Shown piece by piece: positions 16,877 through 25,504 of a stretch of 64,000 nt of DNA (the first letter of the stretch is position 1; the number at the start of each line of letters is the position of its first letter). Both the position numbers and the translations under genes were made by a program. The DNA comes from JAKVBK01 sp022447275. GTDB lineage: Bacteria; Pseudomonadota; Alphaproteobacteria; Rhodobacterales; Rhodobacteraceae. The notes beneath the pieces are model-generated. The model made no database searches. It saw only the letters and a program-made list of their open reading frames with translations, and was not told where the DNA came from. The DNA lies in contig CP138932.1 of the NCBI GenBank assembly GCA_047125605.1, positions 1,798,001 to 1,862,000 of the forward strand, written 5' to 3'.

Positions 16877-17956
16877 ATGTCAAAGAAAACACGGATCGCA
16901 GTTGCTGGTTTCGGTTTGGTCGGACGCCGCCATGCGGAGGTCATCAGGTGTGCGCCGGACATGTCATTGGTTGCAATTGTTGAGCCAAGTGCTGAAGGTC
17001 AAGAGCTTGCGGCGTCTCTTAACGTGCCGGTCTTTGCATCACTCGAAAGGATGCTGCGGGAGGCAAAGCCAGATGGTGTGCTGCTTGCAACTCCGACCCC
17101 ATTGCATCTCGAGCAAGGTTTGAGCTGCATCGCTGCTGGCTGCCCAGTGCTGATCGAGAAGCCGATCGCTGTCACGTCCGAGGAGGCTCGGCAGCTGACT
17201 GAAGCCGCAGACAAGGCAGGCGTTCCCATGCTTGTGGGACATCACAGGCGTCACAACGGCATGGTACAGGCTGCGAAACGTGCGCTGATGGAAGGTGCCG
17301 TCGGCGATATTCGAGCCGTCCAAGCGACATGCTGGTTCTACAAGCCTGACTACTATTTCGAGGTTGCTCCGTGGCGTACCAAAAAGGGCGCCGGGCCTAT
17401 CTCGGTCAATCTTGTTCACGACGTTGATCTTCTCAGACATTTCTGCGGAGAGGTCACGTCTGTTCAGGCCATTGCAGTCCCGTCCCGCCGTGGATTTGAG
17501 AACGAGGATTTGGCGACAGCTGTTTTGACTTTTCATTCCGGGGCGATAGCTACAATTTCCGTCTCAGACAGTATCGTTGCACCCTGGAGCTGGGAGCTGA
17601 CCGCCCGCGAAAACCCGGCATACCCGGCTACGTCGGAGAGTTGCTATTTGATTGGCGGGGCTCAGGGCGGGCTGTCATTGCCAGACTTACGGCTATGGAA
17701 GCACAAGGGTGCGGCCGATTGGTGGAGCCCGATTTCGGCACAGAACCTAACGTGCAGGATGGAAGATCCCCTTGCCGTCCAGATGGCACACTTCGCTGCA
17801 GTCATCGCAGGACACGAAAAACCATTAGTGTCAGGCTGGGAGGGTTTGAAGTCCCTCGAAGTTGTGGAGGCTGTGGCTCTTTCATCCGCATCTGGACGCG
17901 AAATTTCCTTGGCAAATGAGGGCGGAAGCAAACTTGCCGACTTCGCCTGCGCATAG
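16877..17956 (+). CDS. Gfo/Idh/MocA-family oxidoreductase (1)
   Basis: A 359-residue NAD(P)-dependent dehydrogenase. The N-terminal Rossmann motif is AVAGFGLVGRRHAEV (residues about 8-22), VLIEKPIAVTSEEA is the EKP signature with catalytic lysine, and VGHHRRHNG and SVNLVHDVDLLRHFCG belong to the substrate domain. The frame is open from 16811, but the ATG at 16877 has CGGAG upstream and leads straight into the Rossmann fold. It probably oxidises a hydroxyl of a cyclic or sugar-acid substrate. It is divergent from the regulator and just upstream of the TRAP operon. Confidence 0.9.
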   Translation: MSKKTRIAVAGFGLVGRRHAEVIRCAPDMSLVAIVEPSAEGQELAASLNVPVFASLERMLREAKPDGVLLATPTPLHLEQGLSCIAAGCPVLIEKPIAVTSEEARQLTEAADKAGVPMLVGHHRRHNGMVQAAKRALMEGAVGDIRAVQATCWFYKPDYYFEVAPWRTKKGAGPISVNLVHDVDLLRHFCGEVTSVQAIAVPSRRGFENEDLATAVLTFHSGAIATISVSDSIVAPWSWELTARENPAYPATSESCYLIGGAQGGLSLPDLRLWKHKGAADWWSPISAQNLTCRMEDPLAVQMAHFAAVIAGHEKPLVSGWEGLKSLEVVEAVALSSASGREISLANEGGSKLADFACA

Positions 17957-17960
17957 TCAT

Positions 17961-17973
17961 AATATCTGATATT
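17961..17973 (+). promoter_or_regulatory. GntR operator candidate, regulon site B
   Basis: AATATCTGATATT is a perfect 13-bp palindrome about a central T and extends to AATATCTGATATTTT, matching the sites at 16795-16809 and 27704-27718. It begins 5 bp after the dehydrogenase stop and 84 bp before the TRAP binding-protein start. Two TTGCAA hexamers (17974-17979, 17986-17991) sit next to it. Confidence 0.7.
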
Positions 17974-18056
17974 TTGCAAATTATATTGCAAAGCCAGGAA
18001 AATCGATCATAAACATCGCCACGCCAATGCGGCGCAAAACCTAAGGGAGGAACCTC

Positions 18057-19064
18057 ATGTTAAAATTCACTCGTCGTGCCGCAATGGCCTCGGTTGCAGT
18101 ATTTGGTTTGGCAGCCTCTGCGATCACCGCAGCTGCTGATGGCCACAAGATGACCTTTACGCTGGCGACTTCCGGCTCAGAGACGGACCAACGGTCCGTC
18201 GCAATGGCCGAAGTCTTTGCTCCGATGGTTGCAGGCTTCGCCGACTATCAGGCTGGCTATAACGGCACGCTCTTTGCGCAGGGTACCGAACTGGAAGCTA
18301 TCGCAGGCGGCAACCTGACCATGTCAATCGCTTCGGCGCAGGAACTGGCACAGTTCTTCCCCGAGTTCTCGATCTTCGCGACTGGCTATGTCCATCAGGA
18401 CGCGGCGCATCAGGTCCGCGTATTCAATGATCCGCTGATGGATCCGTTCAAGAAAACCGTCGAAGACGAACTGGGCGTTAAGCTGCTCAGCGTCATGTAC
18501 CTTGGCCGTCGTCACGTGAACCTGCGCCAGACCCGCGAAGAGTTGGACGTTCAAACGCCTGCCGATCTGGCCGGTGTCAACCTGCGGATGCCGGGCACCG
18601 ACGCGTGGCAGTTCCTCGGTGCCGCTCTTGGCGCGTCTCCCACACCGCTGGCCTTCTCCGAGGTCTACACCTCGCTGTCATCCGGCGCGATTGATGGACA
18701 GGACAATCCACTTCCGACTGTGGTCGACCAAAAGTTCTACGAAGTGACCAAGCAAATCGCGCTGACGGCGCACTTGGTTGACCTAAACTACATCGCCTTC
18801 TCACTCGAGACCTGGAACAGCCTGACGCCAGATCAGCAGCTTATCGTTCAGCGCGCCGCAGATGCCGCTGCCGCTTATGGCCGCCTGAAGCAACTGGATA
18901 AGGAAAACAACCTGGCCGACTTCATCCGTAGTCAGGGTGTTGAGATCTATTCGCCCGACCTGGAAGCCTTCCGCACCCATGTGCAAGCACAGTATGTTGG
19001 CAGCGAAGCAGCTGCATCCTGGCCAGAAGGTGTGCTGGATCGTATCAACGCACTGGGCAACTAA
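18057..19064 (+). CDS. dctP: TRAP transporter substrate-binding protein (DctP family)
   Basis: A 335-residue periplasmic protein. The signal peptide is residues 1-27 (basic KFTRR start, hydrophobic core, cleavage near TAAADG). The family block LRMPGTDAWQFLGAALGASPTPLAFSEVYTSLSSGAIDGQDNPL holds the ligand-binding arginine and carries the DctP pattern. A GGGAGG ribosome site lies 5 bp upstream. It is first of a tightly packed operon running to 26698, so its ligand is probably the substrate of the downstream enzymes. Family members bind organic acids, sugar acids and related anions. Confidence 0.95.
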   Translation: MLKFTRRAAMASVAVFGLAASAITAAADGHKMTFTLATSGSETDQRSVAMAEVFAPMVAGFADYQAGYNGTLFAQGTELEAIAGGNLTMSIASAQELAQFFPEFSIFATGYVHQDAAHQVRVFNDPLMDPFKKTVEDELGVKLLSVMYLGRRHVNLRQTREELDVQTPADLAGVNLRMPGTDAWQFLGAALGASPTPLAFSEVYTSLSSGAIDGQDNPLPTVVDQKFYEVTKQIALTAHLVDLNYIAFSLETWNSLTPDQQLIVQRAADAAAAYGRLKQLDKENNLADFIRSQGVEIYSPDLEAFRTHVQAQYVGSEAAASWPEGVLDRINALGN

Positions 19065-19096
19065 GCCATCGCAACACACTTCGCGGGAGAACGGAT

Positions 19097-19657
19097 ATGA
19101 GAACACTTCTCAAATGGTTCACCCGCGGTACTGAATTCATCGCCGCCATGGCTTTGGCGGCGATTTTTATCACTTTCCTTCTGCAAATTTTTTTCCGCTA
19201 CGTCCCATTTCTAGAACCCATCGGTTGGTCAGTTGTTTTGATTTCTCTGCTCTGGGTTTTTGTCATTTTCTTCGGCTGCGCGTTCATCGTACGCGAATCC
19301 GACCACGTAACCTTCGATGTCCTTTACCTTGGCGTGTCGCGACCGGCGCGTAAAATCCTAGCATTGATCACAGCGGTCGTGATGATTGCAGCGATGCTCT
19401 ATTCCTTGCCTGCAATGTGGGAAACAGTGTTCGACAACCGGTTGATGAACCTCAAGAAAATCCAGACGATCCGGATGCCGATCACAGGTGACAAGATCGC
19501 GATCAAGTGGCTTTTTGCGCCCTTTGTGATGCTAATGATCGCCGTCACGCTCCGTTACATCTGGCGCATCTACACCGTTTTGCGGTTCGGCCCGCCCGAG
19601 ACCGAGATGGAGGCGCTGCTTGGCGGCGAGGACGACGGATTGGAGGTCGAAGAATGA
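19097..19657 (+). CDS. dctQ: TRAP transporter small permease (DctQ family)
   Basis: A 186-residue four-helix membrane protein. LLQIFFRYVPF at the first helix end is the DctQ hallmark. It has a charged C-terminal tail rich in Glu and Asp. Its stop overlaps the dctM ATG (ATGA). Confidence 0.93.
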   Translation: MRTLLKWFTRGTEFIAAMALAAIFITFLLQIFFRYVPFLEPIGWSVVLISLLWVFVIFFGCAFIVRESDHVTFDVLYLGVSRPARKILALITAVVMIAAMLYSLPAMWETVFDNRLMNLKKIQTIRMPITGDKIAIKWLFAPFVMLMIAVTLRYIWRIYTVLRFGPPETEMEALLGGEDDGLEVEE

Positions 19658-20949
19658 GCCTCGAACTGCTTCTCGGCATGGTCGCGCTCTTTGGGATGGC
19701 AGCGATCGGAACACCGGTCGCCTATGCGATACTGGTGGGCGTGCTGGTCTATTTAGGTGTCTCGGGCCAAGATCTGGCGATTGCCGGAACAACCATGGTT
19801 CAGCGCCTGTTTGACGGTTTCCTTCTGCTGGCTGTTCCTCTTTTCATTGCCTCCGCCAACATCATGAATGCCGGATCGATTTCGGACCGGCTCTTGCAAT
19901 TCTGCATCGCTCTGGTGGGCCGCTTCCGGGGTGGGATGGGCCACGTTAACGTCGTGGCCAGTTTGATTTTCTCGGGCATGTCTGGATCTGCCGTTGCTGA
20001 CGCAGCAGGCATCGGCAAAATCATCGTCGACATGATGGTAAAGTCGGGGCATTACACGCGTGGATACGCCGCCGCCATTACCGCCGCCTCGGCAACGATC
20101 GGCCCGATCATCCCGCCATCCATTCCAATGGTTCTCTATGCGCTCGTCTCGAATGCCTCAGTCGGCGACTTGTTTCTGGCAGGCATCGTCCCCGGCCTTG
20201 TAATGGGCATCGTTCTGATGGGCATGAATTCGGCCATCTCGCACCGTCGAGGCTTCGGTCAGGAAGAACCCGTGCCCATGCGCGAACTACCTGCACTGAC
20301 CGTGCGCGCCTTCCCGGCGCTGTTGATGCCGGTCATACTTTTGGGCTGCATCTATTCAGGCGTAACGACTCCAACAGAAGCCGCCGCGATTGCGGCCCTC
20401 TATGCGCTGATCGTGGCCGCTGGTCTTTATCGCGCTATCACGGTCAAAACACTCTACGAAATTTTCGTTGAAAGCGCGCGTTCCGCCGCATCAGTGGGTA
20501 TTGTGATCGGCGCGTCCATGATCTTGACGTACATCGTGGTCCAGGAAAACGTCCCGCAGGCAATCTCGGACATGTTCGCGGGCGCCGACATCAGCCCACT
20601 GATGTTCATGCTGCTGGTCAACATACTTGTGCTTCTACTTGGCTGCATTCTGGATGCGACGGTGATCATTCTTGTGATCATTCCGCTTTTTATCCCAACT
20701 TGCCGAGATTTGGGGATCGACCTCGTGCATTTTGGCGTACTCATCGTGGTCAACTCGATGATCGGTCTGATCACGCCGCCCTACGGCATCTTGTTGTTCG
20801 TCATCAACGCGGTGACCGGCATTCCGCTGAAGGAGATCATCCGGGAAATCTGGCCCTTTCTTGCGGTTTTGTTGGGCGCGCTTTTCTTGATGATCATATT
20901 CCCAGGCATCGTGCTGTGGCTGCCGAGGATGTTCGGGTACCAAGGATGA
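19654..20949 (+). CDS. dctM: TRAP transporter large permease (DctM family)
   Basis: A 431-residue polytopic membrane protein beginning MSLELLLGMVALFG. Typical DctM stretches are FSGMSGSAVADAAGIG, GPIIPPSIPMVLYA and GVTTPTEAAAIAALYA, with MIGLITPPYGILLFV near the end. The frame is open further upstream inside dctQ, but the overlapping ATGA start at 19654 is standard. The next gene starts in its last codons. Confidence 0.95.
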   Translation: MSLELLLGMVALFGMAAIGTPVAYAILVGVLVYLGVSGQDLAIAGTTMVQRLFDGFLLLAVPLFIASANIMNAGSISDRLLQFCIALVGRFRGGMGHVNVVASLIFSGMSGSAVADAAGIGKIIVDMMVKSGHYTRGYAAAITAASATIGPIIPPSIPMVLYALVSNASVGDLFLAGIVPGLVMGIVLMGMNSAISHRRGFGQEEPVPMRELPALTVRAFPALLMPVILLGCIYSGVTTPTEAAAIAALYALIVAAGLYRAITVKTLYEIFVESARSAASVGIVIGASMILTYIVVQENVPQAISDMFAGADISPLMFMLLVNILVLLLGCILDATVIILVIIPLFIPTCRDLGIDLVHFGVLIVVNSMIGLITPPYGILLFVINAVTGIPLKEIIREIWPFLAVLLGALFLMIIFPGIVLWLPRMFGYQG

Positions 20950-22832
20950 CCCGGCTTTCCGTCGCGACCACGAACGTTCCCGGCGATCTGATTCAGAAGC
21001 TGGAGCAGATTGCAGCGGCGGGGTTCACTGGCATTGAGCTGTATGAGCCTGACCTGACGGGATTTTCGCGCAGCGCGCAAGAAGTCGGCGAACTTGCGCG
21101 GTCCCTTGGTCTAGACATCGAAGTTCTGCACCCATTCCATGATTTCGAAGGCCTGACAGGGGATGCGCGCAAAGCAGCCTTCGCGCGCCTCGATCACAAG
21201 CTAGACCTGATGAAAGCGCTGGGAGCACGGACACTTCTGATTGGGACGAGCGCGCATCCAGACGCGGTGTCCGACACCGCGCAGATCGTTGAAGATTTCC
21301 GAGAGCTTGCGGATCGGGTCCAACGCGCCGGGTGTCGCGCTGCCCTGATTGCTGTGCCCTGGGCGCAGCACATCACCACCGAGTTGCAGGCTTTGGAGAT
21401 CGTACAGGCCGTGGACAGCGTGACCTTTGGGCTGGCGCTCAATTCGTTCTTCTCGCTCGCGGGCGGCGAACAAGCGGCCCGGTTGCGCAACCTTCCCGGA
21501 GACAGGATTTTTCATATCCAGCTGTCCGATGCGCCCGCCCCTGGTCTCGACATGACCCGGCTCCAACGCCATTTCAGCTTGCTGCCCGGGCAAGGTGGGC
21601 TCAACCTGTCTAGCTTTGTGCGGATTGTGGCGCGTTCGGGATATGGCGGCCCGTGGTCGATTGCCCGCCTCGGTGCCACGGCAGAGAGTGGCCGAGAGGC
21701 CCATGCGCGGGACAGCTATCGGGCATTGGTATCGCTTCTGGACGAGGTGGCCTCTCGGGAACCTTCGCTGGCACGTCCGCTCGCAGACCTTCCGCCGCGC
21801 ATCACCCCGACCGGTTTGGAGTTTATCGAGTTTGCCGCTGACGGCGAAGACCGCGACCGCCTGACAAGCCTTCTGGCAACCATGAGCTTTCGAAAAGAGC
21901 GCCAGCACCGGTCGAAATCGGTCGAACTCTGGCGGCAGGGCGCGATCAACATCGTGATCAATTCCGAAACGGGAGGTTTTGCCGCGAAGGCTAGAACAGA
22001 GCATGGACCTTGCGTCTGTGATATGGGCCTGCGCGTACGCGACGCCGAGCAGACGGTTGCGCGGGCCACGGCGCTAGGCGCGCCCGCCTTTTCCCAGCCC
22101 GTTGGCACGGGAGAACTAGACATTCCCGCCATCAAAGGCGTCGGCGGGTCTGTCGTGCATTTCATTGATGAGAAGTCCGATTTGCATCGCGTCTGGGATA
22201 TCGAGTTTGAACCGGTCCCCAAAGAGCGCGCCGCTCAGCCTGCGGGTCTGAGGCGTATCGACCACATCGCCCAAACCATGCGCTATCAAGAGATGCAAAG
22301 CTGGCTGACGTACTATCTGTCGACTTTTGAGATGGAAAAAGCAGACGTCGTCGATGTGGCAGATCCTTCGGGGATCATTCTCAGTCAAGCGCTGGCCAGT
22401 CGTGAGGGCGAGGTACGTTTGAACCTCAACGGCGCGGGCGAGCGGCGGACATTTGCAGGAGCGTTCCTCGCGCAGGGCTTTGGTGCCGGCGTGCAGCATA
22501 TGGCCTTTCTGAGTGACGACATCTTTGAAACCTCCAATTTGCTCGCTGCTGCTGGATTTGATCGGTTGATCATGCCAGCGAACTACTACGATGATCTGCG
22601 CGTCCGCTTCGACCTACCGCGAGAAACGATAACCAAGTTGCAGGAGGGAAATATTCTCTATGATCGTGACGGTTTGGGGGAATACTTCCAGATCTATTCG
22701 GTCCCGATCTGGGGTGGGTTTTTCTTTGAACTCGTCGCGCGCAAAGGCGGCTATCAAGGATACGGCGCAAGGAATGCGCCGATCCGGCTGGCAGCGCAGA
22801 TGCACCACCTTAAAGAAATGGAAACCGCATGA
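20946..22832 (+). CDS. Fusion: sugar-phosphate-isomerase/3-dehydroshikimate-dehydratase-like TIM barrel plus HPPD-like domain
   Basis: A 628-residue two-domain protein beginning MTRLSVATTNVPGDL. The first 280 or so residues are an AP-endonuclease-2/xylose-isomerase TIM barrel (GFTGIELYEPDL, FHIQLSDAPAPG). The C-terminal half resembles 4-hydroxyphenylpyruvate dioxygenase, with vicinal-oxygen-chelate folds (RRIDHIAQTM, GVQHMAF, FFFELVARKGGYQGYGA). This architecture is that of QuiC1-type 3-dehydroshikimate dehydratases of quinate catabolism. The start overlaps dctM by 4 bp. No protocatechuate-pathway genes occur in the window, so it may act on another 3-keto cyclic or sugar acid. The iron ligands were not mapped one by one. 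Confidence 0.88.
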   Translation: MTRLSVATTNVPGDLIQKLEQIAAAGFTGIELYEPDLTGFSRSAQEVGELARSLGLDIEVLHPFHDFEGLTGDARKAAFARLDHKLDLMKALGARTLLIGTSAHPDAVSDTAQIVEDFRELADRVQRAGCRAALIAVPWAQHITTELQALEIVQAVDSVTFGLALNSFFSLAGGEQAARLRNLPGDRIFHIQLSDAPAPGLDMTRLQRHFSLLPGQGGLNLSSFVRIVARSGYGGPWSIARLGATAESGREAHARDSYRALVSLLDEVASREPSLARPLADLPPRITPTGLEFIEFAADGEDRDRLTSLLATMSFRKERQHRSKSVELWRQGAINIVINSETGGFAAKARTEHGPCVCDMGLRVRDAEQTVARATALGAPAFSQPVGTGELDIPAIKGVGGSVVHFIDEKSDLHRVWDIEFEPVPKERAAQPAGLRRIDHIAQTMRYQEMQSWLTYYLSTFEMEKADVVDVADPSGIILSQALASREGEVRLNLNGAGERRTFAGAFLAQGFGAGVQHMAFLSDDIFETSNLLAAAGFDRLIMPANYYDDLRVRFDLPRETITKLQEGNILYDRDGLGEYFQIYSVPIWGGFFFELVARKGGYQGYGARNAPIRLAAQMHHLKEMETA

Positions 22833-23641
22833 GTAAAGACGCCGACGCGGTGCGCCACTGGTGGCGTACGTCGATCATCGACATGGAGCCGGGGCGAATT
22901 GCCTTTCGGGGACACCTGATTGAGGACCTGATCGGCAATGTGTCCTTCGGTCAGATGATCTGGCTAATGACACGGGGCGAATTGCCATCGCCTGACCAAG
23001 CCGCGCTCCTAGAGTGTGCGTTGGTTGCGGGCGTCGATCACGGACCTCAAGCACCTTCGATCGCCGCCGCGCGGATGGCTGCGACCTGTGGTGTGGGTCT
23101 CAACAACGTCATGGCGACGGGCGTGAACATGCTGGGCGATGTACATGGCGGGGCCGGCGAGCAATGCGCCGAGCTTTATGGAGATATCTCCTTGCGGATT
23201 GATGGTGGTGAAGGCCTTGAAACCGCGACGCGTGAGGGTATCGCCGCTTGGCGCGAAACATACGGCAAGATCGTTTCCGGTTTTGGGCATCGGTTTCACA
23301 AACCGGTTGACCCCCGCGCACCCCGCCTGATGGCGTTGGTGCGTGAGGCGGCGAGTGCAGGAACAGTGTCCGGTCGGTTCGCCGATATTGGCGAGGCGGT
23401 GCAGGCAGAGATCGGTCGTCAGCGGGGCACACCGATTGCAATGAATATCGATGGCGCGACTGCGGCGATATTTTGCGAACTCGGCTTCCCGCCGCCGCTG
23501 TCGCGTGGTCTTTTCTGCCTGAGCCGCTCGGTCGGCGTGCTGGCACACGGCTGGGAGCAAATGCAGCAAGGCGGGCGCAACAAGGGTCCTATTCCACCTG
23601 CATATCTTCCCAAATACGAACCACAGGAGAAAGATGAGTGA
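22829..23641 (+). CDS. Citrate-synthase-superfamily protein, citryl-CoA lyase-like
   Basis: A 270-residue protein resembling the citryl-CoA-lyase part of the citrate synthase superfamily, shorter than true citrate synthase (about 430). Family blocks are DHGPQAPSIAAARMAATCG, DVHGGAGEQCAELY and GFGHRFHKPVDPRAPRL, which contain the active-site histidines expected for citryl-CoA cleavage, and IAMNIDGATAAIFCELGFP near the end. It could cleave or form a 3-hydroxy-dicarboxyl-CoA type ester. Start and stop overlap both neighbours by 4 to 8 bp, so it is firmly part of the operon. The actual CoA ester is unknown. Confidence 0.8.
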   Translation: MSKDADAVRHWWRTSIIDMEPGRIAFRGHLIEDLIGNVSFGQMIWLMTRGELPSPDQAALLECALVAGVDHGPQAPSIAAARMAATCGVGLNNVMATGVNMLGDVHGGAGEQCAELYGDISLRIDGGEGLETATREGIAAWRETYGKIVSGFGHRFHKPVDPRAPRLMALVREAASAGTVSGRFADIGEAVQAEIGRQRGTPIAMNIDGATAAIFCELGFPPPLSRGLFCLSRSVGVLAHGWEQMQQGGRNKGPIPPAYLPKYEPQEKDE

Positions 23642-24818
23642 CCTTGCGAAAACCTTCCGGGTCGGTCTGATAGGAACCGGTCGCATAAGCGACATCTATC
23701 TCAACAATATTAAGGGGTTTTCCGGCGTCGAGATTGTCGCCTGCGGCAGCCTGAATATGGAGGAAAGCCGTGCGAAAGCGACGGAACATGGCGTACCGTG
23801 CGTCATGTCGCCGGACGAGATCATTGCCGATCCTGACATTGACGCGGTGCTGAACCTGACCATTCCGGCGGCCCATGCCGAGATAAGTCTGGCCGCCTTG
23901 GAGGCGGGCAAGCACGTCTATTCGGAAAAGCCCTTTGTCGCCGATCTGGCTGATGGTCGACGCATCCTCGATCTTGCAGAAACTTGCGGTCTGAAAGTCG
24001 GAAACGCGCCGGATACTTTCTTTGGGGGGCGCTGGCAGACCCTGCGCAAGTTGCTGGATACCGGCGTCATCGGTGAGCCACATGGGGTGTCAGCATTTGT
24101 CCCCACCAGCGGGGTCGAGCGTCACCATCCCAATCCGGACTTCTACTATGCTAAGGGCGGCGGTCCCCTGCTGGATCTCGGTCCTTATTACTTGGCCGCG
24201 ATGGTTTTTTGCCTTGGTCCGATCACACGGGTAGCGGGCCTGGGCCGCAAGCGTGAAGCGTCCCGCATGATCGAAAACGGTCCTCGGTACGGTGAGATGA
24301 TGTCGGTAGAGATTGACACACACAGTTTAAGTCTGATCGAATTCGAAAGCGGCGTAACCGGTCAGATGATGCTCAGCTTCGACGTTTGGGAAAGCGAAAC
24401 ACCCCGGCTGGAGATCTATGGCACCCACGGCACACTATGCATTCCCGATCCCGATCCAGGCGATGGGGCGAACATCTTTCAAGGGCCGGTTTGGGTCCGC
24501 ACCCGTGACACCGCACGGTGGACAATGCGGCCCCGGCCCAAGGCACCGGCAGATTGGCAGATAGCGGAAAACACGCACGGTCTGAACTTCGACGCCCGTG
24601 GTATTGGGCTGGTCGATCTAACCTGGGCAGTCCGTGAAGGGCGCGAGCCGCGGGCCAGTGGCGCGCTGGCATTGCATCTCTGCGAGGTCATGGAGGGCAT
24701 GATACAAAGTCCGGGTCTGGGCCGCTTTATCGATGTCACAAGCACCTGCGCCCGTCCGCCCATGTTGAATGAGACATCCGAAACCGGGCTGAATGTTGAT
24801 CTAAGAGCCATGACATGA
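23634..24818 (+). CDS. Gfo/Idh/MocA-family oxidoreductase (2)
   Basis: A 394-residue NAD(P)-dependent dehydrogenase. The Rossmann motif GLIGTGRISDIYLNN, the EKP signature in YSEKPFVADLADG and GGGPLLDLGPYYLAAMVFCLG in the C-terminal sheet domain are visible. It is one of three members of this family in the regulon. They are clearly diverged from each other, so they probably act at different steps. Coupled by overlaps to the lyase before it and the cupin-like gene after it. Confidence 0.9.
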   Translation: MSDLAKTFRVGLIGTGRISDIYLNNIKGFSGVEIVACGSLNMEESRAKATEHGVPCVMSPDEIIADPDIDAVLNLTIPAAHAEISLAALEAGKHVYSEKPFVADLADGRRILDLAETCGLKVGNAPDTFFGGRWQTLRKLLDTGVIGEPHGVSAFVPTSGVERHHPNPDFYYAKGGGPLLDLGPYYLAAMVFCLGPITRVAGLGRKREASRMIENGPRYGEMMSVEIDTHSLSLIEFESGVTGQMMLSFDVWESETPRLEIYGTHGTLCIPDPDPGDGANIFQGPVWVRTRDTARWTMRPRPKAPADWQIAENTHGLNFDARGIGLVDLTWAVREGREPRASGALALHLCEVMEGMIQSPGLGRFIDVTSTCARPPMLNETSETGLNVDLRAMT

Positions 24819-25501
24819 CCATTGAAACACTGACCATCGGCGACCCTTTCTTCACCATCCGCATCCTTAAGGATGAAGGCCGCCATCCTATCGTCGGCAA
24901 GACCATCGTTCTGAACCTCGCCGATCCCCCCCTGCAAGTGCGTGAACAGTCGCTTGGCGCGTTGCAATCGGTGATCCTGAAGGACACCGAAATCCGCGAC
25001 GTGACCCATGCCGTACTGATCGAGGGCTTTGCCGATCATGCCGACGAAGCCGCCCTTTTGGCCCGCATTCGCGATACCTGGCCCTCGGCATTTGAGGTGC
25101 GCGGGGAGGAACGGTTGCGCGGCGTCGAACACTATATGTCGCCCAAGGTCTGGGTCGGGCAGTTCGGCTTTACGCTCTATCACTCCGCCTCAATGCCGCT
25201 GAACGTCGGGCTGCACCGCGATCACGCATTTTGCCCCGTGCCGGGCTTTCGCGAGGTGCACACGCAGATTGTGGGTTTCGGCAAGATGCAGCAATGCCGC
25301 GAGCAAGATGTCGATACGCTCTACCTCGAAGAGCCGATGGCCCCCGGCACGACTCACCGCCCAATGTATGACGCCGCAGGCAACTATCCCTGGCACCAAT
25401 TCGAAACAATCACACCTTCGGTCTTTATGGCCGTCGAAATGTTGCCCCACGGCGCGCAAGCGCCAGAAACAGACATAGCGGAAATGTCGCCGGAGGTTTG
25501 A
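24815..25501 (+). CDS. Uncharacterised cupin-like protein
   Basis: A 228-residue protein with no family I can name. The stretch GLHRDHAFCPVPGFREVHTQ, then EEPMAPGTTHRPMYD and YPWHQFET, is rich in His, Glu and Gly-Pro turns spaced like a metal-binding double-stranded beta-helix (cupin). There is no signal peptide or membrane segment. It overlaps the preceding dehydrogenase by 4 bp and is 3 bp from the next, so it is an integral member of the operon. Possible roles are an isomerase or lactone-handling enzyme; this is not demonstrated. Confidence 0.6.
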   Translation: MTIETLTIGDPFFTIRILKDEGRHPIVGKTIVLNLADPPLQVREQSLGALQSVILKDTEIRDVTHAVLIEGFADHADEAALLARIRDTWPSAFEVRGEERLRGVEHYMSPKVWVGQFGFTLYHSASMPLNVGLHRDHAFCPVPGFREVHTQIVGFGKMQQCREQDVDTLYLEEPMAPGTTHRPMYDAAGNYPWHQFETITPSVFMAVEMLPHGAQAPETDIAEMSPEV

Positions 25502-25504
25502 CAC

